Assembly (NCBI RefSeq): GCF_021730395.1
Contig: NC_069366.1
Coordinates: 64,981,001-65,045,000, forward strand
DNA: 64,000 nt
Direction: 5' to 3'
From: Mercenaria mercenaria
Taxonomy: Eukaryota; Mollusca; Bivalvia; Venerida; Veneridae
In this document: one piece after another, positions 1-10,192 of the stretch
How the letters are laid out: every line of letters begins with the position of its first letter
Position numbering within the stretch: the stretch's first letter is position 1
Program-made: the position numbers and the translations under genes
Notes under the pieces: model-generated
Seen by the model: only the letters and a program-made list of their open reading frames with translations
Told to the model about the DNA's origin: nothing
Database searches by the model: none

Positions 1-812
1 TTACCCTAAATGTTTAAATATCTACAGAGTTTCAATCTAATATCTGCATTAGTTTTGGAGATAGTAACTTGCCTACGAACCTTTAACCAGGATTTTCTAA
101 GTCCAAATGGGGGCATAATTTGGCCAAAATGCATGTCAGAGTTATGGGACTTGATGCTATTACCTAGTTTTATAACCCCAAAGACACAAGTGAAGTTTCA
201 AATCAATATCTGCATTAGTTTTGGAGATACTAACTTGCAAGCAAAACTTTAACCAGGATTTCTAAGTCCAAAAGGGGGCATAATTTGCCAAAAATACATG
301 TCAGAGTTATGAGACTTGATCTTGTGAGGTTGGTTGGTTATTGACCTAGAAAAGAAAAAATAAGTTTCAAAGCTATATGCCTTTAAATAATAGCTATATG
401 TACTTGCATGTGAAACTTTTACCACGATTTTCTAATTCCGAAAGGGGCATAATTTGGCCAAAATGTATGTCAGTGTTATGGGACTTGATGCTTTACATAG
501 TTTTATAACCCTGAAGACACATGTGAAGTCTGAACTCAATATCTACATGTTTTGAAGATAGTAACTTGCATACAAACTTTAACTAGGAATTTCTAATCCA
601 AAAGGGGGAATAATTTGGCCAAAATATATGTCTGAGTTATGGGACTTGACACAGTGAGATTGGTAATTGGCATAGAAGAGGAAAAAATAAGTTTCAAATC
701 TTAATTGATAGCTATATGTACTTGCATGCGAAACTTTAATCAAGGTGTGACGCTAACATCGACACAGGGTAAGTAGAATAGCTAGACTATTCTTCTTTGA
801 ATAGTCTAGCTA
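1..812 (+). repeat. Tandem-unit interspersed repeat, family A, with 3' hairpin
   Basis: About four degenerate units of roughly 165 bp, recognisable by AACTTTAACCAGGATTTTC followed by GGGGGCATAATTTGGCC and GAGTTATGGGACTTGATG (units near 85, 250, 420 and 580). The array ends in a perfect 14-bp stem, TAGCTAGACTATTC against GAATAGTCTAGCTA, at 779-812. A tandem body followed by a terminal hairpin resembles the non-autonomous Helentron/pearl-like elements of bivalves; that family assignment is inference. Related copies lie at 4370-4735 and 56150-56660. The open frame at 10-252 only reads across the repeat and is not a gene. Confidence 0.75.
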
Positions 813-1442
813 CAAATCCTTCAATGCAATTAAAAGTAATGGGGCAGAAACAAATTTTCACTTTACCTTAAACAGTAACCTTGACCTTTAAACACAAACA
901 AAATCATGTGCAGACACTGTCTCATCATGGGGAACGTTTGTGTGTACCACAAAGATAATCCATCAATGCAAGTTAGGAGCAGAAACAATTTTTACTTGAC
1001 TTTCAATAGTGACCTTGACCTTTGACCTAAAAGCATAATCATGTATGTGCATTATCTACATATTGCACTCATACTCTATACACATACAAAGTTTTATGAA
1101 CCTAGCTTGAACACTTCGAGTAACTGGAGGATCCAGATTTGCAGAAAGACAGACGGACGGGAACTGATAACAGTGATGCAGTGAAAGTGCATTTAAACTT
1201 TAACCAAGCTGCTGATACAGATGGTAGGGGTGAGAAGATAGCTCTCCATATACTTCATACAGAAATCAAAAAGGAAAACATGAAAATCTATCTTTATTTT
1301 CTAAACTCAAAACAAATAGGATATATATTCTGTACAGTATGACTTAAGTATATCTGCCACTGATGCTGATCTTGTGTACCTGGTCCAATGAAGCTTAACT
1401 ATCAAACGTTCTCCAACATCTCTAGACAAATGTAAGACCATA
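813..1442. repeat. Degenerate GACCTTGACC-type repeat; no gene
   Basis: Two diverged units around 830-900 and 960-1030 share TCAATGCAA, GGGGCAGAAACAA-like text and AGTAACCTTGACCTTT. They end near 1140-1160 in a short AGACAGACGGACGG tract, the tetranucleotide core typical of pearl-like elements. 1160-1442 shows nothing I can name. The short open frame at 1139-1342 has no recognisable protein. Confidence 0.5.
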
Positions 1443-1942
1443 TAAGATTCTTTCACTGGTTTGTAGGTGCAGATGGGAATTTCCAGCCTCGAAGGTAACT
1501 GTTACGGTTGGAGCCTTGTTACCGCCTAAACAGTTACCCGAGAGCCGGATATTCCCATCTGCACCTATAATCAGTGACAGAATCTTTTACTTGCATACCG
1601 ATATCAAGAAATAATAATAAAAATAAAATCAATCAAATGGCTTTTTTTTTAGAACTATTTCTTATAGCAGCGTATTTAAACAAAGCACGGGAAAGCAACG
1701 TCCGTAAACAGGAAAGACGTCATGACGTTTCAAAAACAAATAACAATGTTTAGTTCCGGTTTTGTTTTATCAGTTGCAGTGTAACATTATGAATTTTTGA
1801 TAAAATAACCTGTTTTGAATCAAGAAAATTTATACTATCAGGAACATAAATATAAATAACTACATAAATCTTCTACATATATGTAGTTCTTAATATGTCA
1901 TTTAAAGCATGAGAGTCATCTTACACCCTGGGGTGTAAGATT
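1443..1942 (+). repeat. Foldback element, copy 1 (two hairpins plus shared body)
   Basis: 1443-1588 is a long imperfect hairpin; the left arm carries TAGGTGCAGATGGGAAT and the right arm ATTCCCATCTGCACCTA. The body that follows carries CTTGCATACCG, ACAAAGCACGGGAAA, AACGTCCGTAA and GACGTCATGACG, and matches the body of the copy at 3520-4196. A second, perfect hairpin lies at 1919-1940 (TCTTACACCC / GGGTGTAAGA), after the conserved GAGAGTCATC. The copy appears cut off at 1942, where another element begins. No coding capacity was seen. The family is unknown to me. Confidence 0.75.
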
Positions 1943-3519
1943 AACAAGAGGGCCATGATGGCCCTATATCGCTCACCTGTAATCATTGCACTTGAGGAAA
2001 GAAGGTCCTCAGAAAAAATATCTAAGTCGAAAGAACAGAAACAACAAAGGGAAGAAATTTAACCAAAAAGAAAAAAAAATTATTACAAGGTATAGATATG
2101 TCAAAATACACCTAAAAATTGGAGGTACCATCCATGTTGTACCACAAAAAAGTGGTCTCGGTTTTTCCCTATGGCCAATAATAAAAAAGTTACTAAAAAT
2201 AAGCTATTTATAGTAACGTAAAAGGGAAGTAATTAAAAAAAAAATATTGTAAGTGAACAAAAGAAGGATCTGCCAAATAAATCTGTTGACATAAATGAAA
2301 TTTCAGATCAGTATCTTCATTAGTTATGGAGATATACCAATTTTAATTTGAAATAAAGGGAGGTAATTTGACATAAAACCAGTCCATAGTTATCTATGCT
2401 GATTGTCTCAGTCCAACTAATAAAAATAATGAAATTTCAAATAAGTCCTATAAGTACTTACTGATATAAATCCATTTTGATTACAATCAGGGGAGGTAAT
2501 CAGATATAAAATAACTCTGGAACCTATGATTGGATCTGATTTGTCATGGAATCCAAGATTTATTGTTGTTGAAGATATTTTGGAAATTTGTATCAAATTT
2601 AAACCATAAATGAAGTCTCTATATGGCTGCAAAAGCCAAAATAGCCAATTTTGGACCTTTAAGGGGCCATAACTCTGGAACCCATAATGGAATCTCGCCA
2701 GTTCAAGAAAGGAAGTAAGATCTTGTGGTGATCTTGTGTGTAAGTTTGGTTAAAATCAAATCATAAATGAAGCTGCTATTGTGCAGACAAGGTCAAAATA
2801 CCTAATTTTGGCCCTTTCAGGGGCCATAACTCTGGAACCCATTGAGGGATCTGGCCGGTTCAAGTAAGGAACCGAGATCTTATGGTGACACAAGTTTTGT
2901 GCAAGTTTGATTAAATTCAAATCATAAATGAAGCTGCTGTTGTGCAGACAAGGTCAAAATAGCTAATTCTGGCCGTATCAGGGGCCATAACTCTGGAACC
3001 CATAATGGAATCTCGCCAGTTCAAGAAAGGAACCAAGATCTTATGGTGATACAAGTTGTGTGCAAGTTTGGCTAAAATAAAATCATAAATGAAGTTGCTA
3101 TAGTGCAGACAAGGTCAAAATAGCTAATTCTGGCCCTATCAGGGGCCATAACTCTGAAACCCATAAAGGAATCTGGCCAGTTCAAAAAAGGAACCAAGAT
3201 CTTATGGTGATACAAGTTGTGTGCAAGTTTGGTTAAAATCAAATCATAAATAAAGCTGCTATTGTGCAGACAAGGTCAAAATAGCTAATTTTGGCCCTTT
3301 CAGGGACCATAACTCTGGAATCCATAATGGGATCTCGCCAGTTCAAGAAAGGAACCGAGATCTTATGGTGATACAAGTTGTGTGCAAAGTTGGTTAAAAT
3401 AAAATCATAAATGAAACCACTATCACCCAGACAAGAAATTGTTGACGGACGCACGCACAGACGACGGACGAAGGCTGATCACAATAGCTCACCTTGTCAC
3501 TATGTGACAGGTGAGCTAA
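1943..3519 (+). mobile_element. Non-autonomous element with terminal hairpins (Helentron/pearl-like)
   Basis: The left end starts ACAAGAGGGCCATGATGG, with a perfect GGGCCAT/ATGGCCC hairpin, followed by GCTCACCTG. The body holds five units of about 160 bp (GGGGCC anchors at 2663, 2820, 2981, 3142 and 3302), each with GCCATAACTCTGGAACCC and AAGATCTTATGGTGA. The right end has a GACGGACGCACGCACAGACG tract and then a 14-bp hairpin with one bulge at 3486-3517 (AGCTCACC...GGTGAGCT). No transposase or helicase is encoded. Known bivalve pearl/HINE elements share this plan, but the assignment is by architecture only. It sits exactly between two copies of the foldback element. Confidence 0.7.
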
Positions 3520-4196
3520 TAAATATCTGTCATGTGTTTAAGAATCGGATAGAAATAGCCGTCCCAAGGGCACCTGCACATTGGGCAGTAATGAGGCTTG
3601 CCGAATTACCGCCCATGCGCAGGTGGCCGAGGGGCGGATATTTCTATCCGATTCGTAAACACATGACTGATATTTTTTCTTGCATATCGAATACATGTTA
3701 GCATTTAATTCTGGCAGATTATTTTTCTTGCATACCGTATTTTTTCAAATAACAGGTAGAAATACTAATGTAGCACTCTTTCTTATAGTAGAGAGTGAAC
3801 ACAAAGCACGGGAAATTAACGTCCGTAAGCAGAAATAACGTCATGAGGTTTTGCGTTGCGCACAATAACAAAGTTCCACTTTAGTTTTATCGTTTGTAGC
3901 GTAACGTTATATTCTTATGGTAAACCAACGTATTTTGAATCGAGAAATATACTATAAGGTACGGAGAGAAACTATCAAGGTGCCTCCTTTGTTTCGTATT
4001 TTTACATAAATGATATATTATCAGTGCATCAACCACTAGTTGTCATTAACAGCACGAGAGTCATCTGGCATAGGGGGTGCCAGATGGGCTTTGCCGACAT
4101 GGGTAAAATCACTGGAAACGCCAGTCTGGTGTGCAAGAAGCATTTTTCCAGCACCGGTAAAAATACCGGAAATCCCCATCTGGTATGCAAGAAAAT
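3520..4196 (+). repeat. Foldback element, copy 2 (two hairpins plus shared body)
   Basis: Hairpin 3520-3678 pairs GAATCGGATAGAAATA with TATTTCTATCCGATTC and extends outward through CATGTGTTTA/TAAACACATG. Its tip holds GAGGCTTGCCGA (3593-3604). The body (ACAAAGCACGGGAAA, AACGTCCGTAAGCAG, AACGTCATGAGG) matches copy 1. A second hairpin at 4064-4084 (TCTGGCA/TGCCAGA) follows GAGAGTCA, as in copy 1 but with different stem bases. Further inverted pieces lead to a closing GGTATGCAAGAAAAT at about 4180, the complement of the TTTTCTTGCATACC near 3722. Tip motif GGGCTTTGCCGA is at 4086-4097. Confidence 0.75.
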
Positions 4197-4259
4197 CCCC
4201 TCTTTGATATTGATTCTATATGCAATGAATTGAAAATTATTATCTGAAATAAATCTAAA

Positions 4260-5130
4260 GTGGTGATTTTGTTCAGGGAGAATTTATAAGTATTCTTTAG
4301 ACACTGTCCAACAAAACAAGTCTATTCAGTATTGACTAGTTATGAAACTTGCCATGTAAGATCAACCCATGATGCTAAAGATGTGTGGAGAATCATAAAA
4401 ACATTTGCTTAAGTTATTCCTGCCACAGGAATCCTGCGAAACATGCTTACATGCAAAACTGTCACAAATGTTCTATGTTGAAAAGAGGCATAATTTTGAC
4501 AAAATAAATGCTGTAATAATGTAACTTGCCACATGAGGTCATCTCATGACGCCAAAGACAAGTTTTAAGTTTGAAAGCATTTGACCAAGTAATTTCTGAG
4601 AAACCTACTTACATGCAAAACTTTAACCTTAACTTTTGTGACACAGATGAAAGGGCGATTACAAAAGCCTTACTTAAATACTATTTGAAAAAAAAAAATC
4701 AAATAGTCAAGCTAAAAATCAAGCATTTCAGTTAAATAAGAAATCATTTGTTCTTTGTTCAAAACTTTAACATTCACTAAATTTAAACTCTTTTCATCTC
4801 AGGCTCACCCTCATACTGCTACAGAAGGTCCATATCAAACTCTTTTGGAGGAAAACAACATACATTGTACATTATAACATTCAAATCTGTATTAAGCCAT
4901 CAACTAAGGGAGAGAAACAGTGTAGTTTAAGGCAGATGGCTGCTGAAGTCAGCTAATAATTAGAACAAAGTGTCAATTTGGGAAATCAGCCGACTGACTG
5001 ATTAAAGGAAGCGATGGGCTGCTTGATACAGGTGGTATCTACAGCAAGTATTGATGAGGGTATATTTCCTCCCAAAGTGTTTGATACTGACCTCTGTGTA
5101 CAGTCCCAACACAAGCCAGACTATATATCC
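4260..5130 (+). repeat. Degenerate family A copy and a second dispersed repeat
   Basis: 4370-4735 carries the family A phrases (AGGCATAATTTTGACAAAAT, CATGCAAAACTTTAACC) and ends with a hairpin, ACTATTTGA/TCAAATAGT, at 4680-4707. 4835-5115 carries TAAGGCAGATGGCTGCTGA followed by GTCAGCTAATAATTAGAA and CAGCCGACTGACTG, a repeat that recurs at 29365-29575. No coding sequence was recognised. Confidence 0.5.
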
Positions 5131-5167
5131 TACTCAATAAAAGCAAAACATGTACTTAAAAAAAAAA

Positions 5168-6131
5168 TCATCTATTTTTCCGCTGTCTTTGTTTTCTTTT
5201 TTCCTTATATTTTTCTAAAAATTCCTCTTTACGCTGCTTTTCCATCACTTCCTTAATAGTTTCCAATGTTTTGGCAAGGTCTTCTTTATCTAGTTGGTCT
5301 TTAAGTACACTTGGCCTTGATGCACTGTAACCCATGAATAAATTATAGGCAGGGGTACTGGTGAAGTTTTGTTCCGAAACAGTTACAGGTATCCCCTTGA
5401 TCTTCACATTGCCCTTCAACTGACGCTTTTCTATCCTTACTACATCACTCGGTTTGAAATACACTTTCTTTCGATATACTCCGTACTTTAACATTACCGC
5501 TACAAACTCATTGGTTGACTTATTATAATACAGTCGCACAATTACTGTTCCAAGATAGCGAAGAACACTAATCAGAATCCCCAACATTAAAAGTGATGCA
5601 GTGATAGCCGAGTCCATTGGGTCTATGGTGTCAATCCACTTAATCCGAGTGACTTCAACATTTTCTAATTCTTTTCTGTACCAGAACTTATCAACAACAA
5701 TTTTCCCGCACAATGCTAAAACTGAGATAATTAGTATAAAAATCATGGGTGTCCACCAAAAATAAAGTTGTATATTACTACTACAGTAGATAAATTCAAA
5801 TTCTGGTCCTATTTTGTCCTTTTTATAATCAGGCTTCATGTGGGAACTCCCTGAGCTGCCGATTAACTGTCTCTTTTTGATCAAAGTTCGCTTTGGAACT
5901 GTGAAAACTCCATGCCTGTCAATATGAGTTGATCCTAAAGCTGCTAATTCTTTCTTCCATATTAAAAATGGACTGCTTCTCTGAAATACAATCGGATGAT
6001 ACAACACAATCAGCAGATAACATATCATGCAAAACACAATGTTTTTTACATTAAACCAGGAAGGTCTAATACGGGGAGTAGAAACTCCGTATAAATCAAT
6101 ACATTTATCTGTACTATGCTGTCGTCCATAC
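5168..6131 (-). CDS. TMEM70/TMEM186-family membrane protein, large 3' coding exon
   Basis: The reading frame runs without stops from a splice-acceptor-like TTTACAG (exon first base 6131) to TGA at 5170-5168, about 320 codons. From the in-frame GTG at 6037 it is 289 residues. Two hydrophobic hairpin segments are visible (MIFILIISVLALCGKIVV and ITASLLMLGILISVLRYLG). They are followed by TVIVRLYYNKSTNEF, KPSDVV and NLFMGYSA, which resemble the TMEM70 layout of VIRLY, a QNDVK-like segment and HLMGYD. The tail is a charged coiled-coil-like stretch rich in K, R and E. Family members (TMEM70, TMEM186, TMEM223) are mitochondrial inner-membrane proteins that assist assembly of ATP synthase or complex I. 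The family call is from remembered motifs and I cannot separate the paralogues. The initiator codon lies in an upstream exon. Confidence 0.55.
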
Positions 6132-8450
6132 CTGTAAATATCGACTAGTCGTTAGCGATCGATATTTTGTTTTTGCCACTATCGATTAGCGCGTAATTAG
6201 CATATTACCTCATGTTAATCATGGAGCTATAACACTTATTGTTCAAAGGGTTTACCAGTCACATGTTAAGTGGCAATAATTAGATGATCAGAGATTGATC
6301 TAAAGAGATTCTGAAGCCAAAACAGCATGCGACTGCATGTGGTGATATGCTTAATTATTATGAATTAACTCGAGCTCATTTCCCTGAAGAAATATTTTAC
6401 CACGTAACTTCAAACCTTTATCAAAGGGCCGATTTTTGTCGGATTTGAATAAAAAAAAAAAGGAAAATAACAGAAAGCTGACACTTTGCTTAATCTTGTA
6501 GAGCCATAATTATTGTTTATAATGTCAGATTTCTACATACAGAAACAAACATTCTTCTTGAACGTAGGGAATGTTTCAAACGAAACCGTTGTTTAAACTC
6601 CAAAATTAGTTTAATAAATTTAATCTTAAAACTGATGTGTGAAAAATACAATGTATTTAAATTAAAATAACAATATTTTTTTTAAAAAAGGCCGACAACG
6701 AAGTTACATTAAGTATTCCGAACTTTTAGATAAAACTGCAGAAAATCATCTAGGTTTAACACGCATTTAAATGGTGAAGAACAGAGCAATATAAACAAAT
6801 ATTTTCAGGCAACAGTTTACAGTTTTGACTTGCTATTTTCATTAAAATATGTCCTAATTTTTTTATTCTAAATACTCTGAATCAACAAGGCAAATATCAT
6901 GTAAAAAACGACATCTTTCTCTCTGGGTAAGACAAGTCTAGATTTAGCCATTTTCACAGGGCGAAAAGTAACATTAATGTAGATATTTTCCATTTAAAAA
7001 CAGATGCAGGCAATAATTTCATGGCAGAACTTTTGTTTTCAACAAAAAATTCAACAAATGCTTTCCCAGATTTTCACTGAAAGGACGAGTTAAACTGTAA
7101 GGCGTAAGTGTTTGAGTAATAGCAGAATAACCTACGGCATACGCTTCGATTGGACGACAGCATCAGATAAGATAAATGCCTGTTTCCAGTCCCCGTATCA
7201 GTTGTTCCAGATTAAACACATCTATATTCTGAAACAAATCTCTAAAATGATGTAACACTACAGTACATGAAGCTCTCAATTTTTACAAACCTAATGCGAT
7301 CTTCAAGCTATAATTTTACTTAGAAACAGAACTTTGACTGCAATCTTGCCAATAGTCAATTTCAAAACTGTACTCAAAAGCAACAAATCAGACGCCAGAC
7401 TTTTCAGACAGGTCTCAAATATTTTTTTATAACCTTAGTCCCAGGTCATGTTTTCTTGAGACAGTCTATAGCCAAGACTGTTTTAATCATATCCTTTGAG
7501 TCATCCAAATAAAAAATAATGTTCTTTATGTCTCAATTATCATTTACAGATATACATAAACTTACTGTGTACATGTATACATAAGCTTACTGTATATGGA
7601 AAGCTGTAGTCACAATTAAATAACATGTCTGCTAATAGTCATTTGTTTAAAAAAAATTGCAGTTCTTTCAGTTGCATCACATATCCATACTGTGATTCCT
7701 ATACACATAAAGCAATAAAACATAGGTATTTTATCAAATATTTAATTCTAACTTACGTTTTCCAAATTTGTCACCCATTTTCGCGACCGTGATTTTCGGA
7801 TATTTCTGTCATTTCTGACGAAATTTTTTAGTGCAATCTTAATAAAAAGCCAATAAAAAGTCTACATTTAAGAAAAATTTGACAACTGTTGCTAAAGGAG
7901 CTCTTATTTTGAAGTATTTTTCGAGAATAAAACATGCAAAGGCATCGAACCCCACCCACTTATAGGCAGTGTGCAAAACAAGACGCTGCTTTTTTTAAAA
8001 CTTTTTTTCTTTTTTGACATCTTTATTTTAAATGTGATTTTCAGAATTTTTTATTACATGTAAATGGCAGATGTTTATAAAAAGGATAATTTTAGAAATT
8101 AACACAAACTGATTTTTAAATAGCTTTTTAAAGGGTTACTAAGAAATATGTAATAACTACATTAATTTCTTGAGTAGTATGAGTACTTTGGTACATATAA
8201 TGTAGTCCTACAAGAACGTCAAAGCTCTGCGCTTCGCCATTGTTGGCCTCATAATTTTATCTTCGGAAAAAGCAGTGGCTCAGAGAAAAAAAATCCCAGT
8301 GTGACCCCTGACATTTATATTATGTTTACACAGATACTACATACTTACTGAAAGCTTTTCTAATATAAACTATGGGTATAATATAAATAAGAAACTGCAT
8401 GGCCCCCATACAGCTTCACTTGAATGGAAGTGGTAACTGATATGTAATGT
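6132..8450. other. Intron/upstream DNA of the TMEM70/186-like gene
   Basis: AT-rich unique-looking sequence without long open frames. Apart from the candidate exon at 7757-7778, I see no gene and no clear repeat. 7555-7600 repeats ACATAAACTTACTGT / ACATAAGCTTACTGT once. Confidence 0.5.
7757..7778 (-). CDS. Candidate first coding exon of the TMEM70/186-like gene
   Basis: ATG GGT GAC AAA TTT GGA AAA C is followed by a perfect GTAAGT donor. It leaves one base of the next codon. Joining at the acceptor before 6108 (TAGTACAG) keeps the long downstream frame and gives MGDKFGKH then KCIDLYG. Joining at the stronger-looking acceptor before 6131 puts the exon in another frame that ends soon. The exon is supported only by its splice site and the lack of another start. 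Confidence 0.3.
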
Positions 8451-9300
8451 TTGGGTAAATGTTCAGACCTTTATGTCATGGTCATGACAGGGGAAAACAT
8501 CCTATTGACCTTTGACCTCAGACAAAAAAAATACCTATTAACCTATGACCTATGAGTATGACTGTGACCTTCAGACCAGGGCAATGTTGGGCGGTTAAAG
8601 CCACCCCCGGTTTTAACCAGCGGTTTTAACCGGTTAAAACCGCCCCGGTCAATATTCTCAGAAGTGGTCAATACCGGTCAATACTGGTCGATTGGTCAAT
8701 ACTGGTCAGTTAGTCAATACTGACTGCTAAGATATTTTGCAGAGTTTATGAACAATTTAAATAATGACTGTTAAGAGCATTTGGGGCTTGATGAAGGTGG
8801 TTGCATGCATTATGTTTTAATTAAAACAACCTAATCAATACTCCCAAATTAGTCAAAGTGGGCGATTTGTCAGTACTGGTTGATACTGGTCATTAAACTG
8901 CTAATTTAACTGAACTTCATTTGTAGTAAGTGTTTCTGTAGCAGTTAAGTGTTTAATTCACAAGTTTTTACTGGAATATAAATCCAATGAAAATTGCTGT
9001 GAACAAGTGGACCCTTTCATGGAAGTGATTTAATTGTGTTTTGATAGCAACTGTCACATTGCTGGTCACCAGGGGTCTAGGTGTTGGGCATGACACATCA
9101 TGTTACAGGCTATATTTCTGCCATGTAATATTAGAACCCCTTCAAAGATGACAGAGCTATGGACCGGATAGGAAGTTGACCTTTGACCTCCAAGTGTGAT
9201 CTTGACCTTTGAACTAGGTGTCCCAGGATGAACGAATGGACAAACACTAGCAATTACTCCGTGGGGGGTGGGGGGGGGGGATAAAAATCCTTCTGTCAGG
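8451..9300. repeat. GACCTTTGACC and GGTCAATACTGG short-repeat region
   Basis: 8455-8580 and 9060-9235 carry GACCTTTGACCT phrases of the bivalve tandem-element type. 8600-8720 holds palindromic GGTTTTAACC blocks, including TTTTAACCGGTTAAAA, then five or more copies of GGTCAATACTGGTC. 9262-9282 is a G-run. The open frame at 9066-9380 reads across this repeat and is not considered coding. Confidence 0.5.
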
Positions 9301-9870
9301 AGTCCACCTATGTCTTTTTTACTCATTTTCCTATATTTAAAATAATAGGTAAAAAAAAATCTTTGTTTACAAATTTGCAAGTTTTGCAGTTCAATTTCCC
9401 ATTTTTTTTATGTTTCCCTGGATAGTGAAATAAGTCAAATCTGAGGAAGCAGGTGCTATCACTGTAGAGTTTTCCAATGTGGATAAGAATATTGGTAAAT
9501 GTTTTAAAGTATGGTTAACAGAAGAGATGGAGTGAAAAGGTATCAAAACATTAAAGTATAAACTGGACATCATTCATGGAATATTTCTGCAATATCAGAG
9601 ATAAGAGTCTCATAAAGTGTATCAAAATTTTAACTTAAAACTCTTAATTACAAATAGGGCATAATTCATGAAATATTCATGCCAGGGCATTTGATGTGGG
9701 TGATGATGAGGAATAACTATTTTAAGTTTGAAACAAATCCATAAAGTAATTTCAGAGATAAAGTGAGAGTGCAGGAAAACTTCAACCTTATAGTCATGCT
9801 AAAAACTTCCAACTGCTTAGTACAATGTACCAATCAACATACAAGTAAAACTGAATATTATACAGTCAAT
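9301..9870. other. No gene seen; faint repeat similarity
   Basis: AT-rich sequence with a faint family A flavour (AATAGGGCATAATTCATGAAA near 9655). No recognisable protein, RNA or clear repeat boundary. Confidence 0.4.
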
Positions 9871-10192
9871 GACTTATGTTGAGGTCAATATGTGTTTTTA
9901 CAGACCTGTAAAAATGATACTGACCTCGGACTGCATCCTCGGTCAATATCATTTTTACAGGTCCGTAAAAACACATATTGACCTCAACATAAGTTATAAT
10001 TGTTATATTATATGCCCTTCTCAAATGCACTCATTTGACTGGCCCATATTTCATACACATAAGAAAAAGTGATACCACAAGTCATTGTCACTTTTGTGGG
10101 TCAATATTGCTTTTTGCGGACCCGCGTGTGTACCCCTTTCTACCAATCAAATGAGCGCATTTGAGAAGGGTTTATAATATAAACAAGAGCTC
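9871..10192 (+). repeat. Nested palindromes: 125-bp hairpin plus outer inverted repeat
   Basis: 9871-9995 is a near-perfect hairpin whose arms carry TTATGTTGAGGTCAATATG and CATATTGACCTCAACATAA, folding around GACCTCGGACTGCATCCTCGG. Just to the right, 10003-10050 (CCCTTCTCAAATGCACTCAT) and 10145-10190 (ATGAGCGCATTTGAGAAGGG) form a second inverted repeat of about 40 bp with an insert of about 95 bp. No coding. A helitron-like element starts directly after, at 10192. Confidence 0.75.

Noticed and set aside
6066-6092. ATACGGGGAG...CTCCGTAT hairpin
   Set aside because: A short imperfect palindrome within the coding exon at 5168-6131; likely chance.
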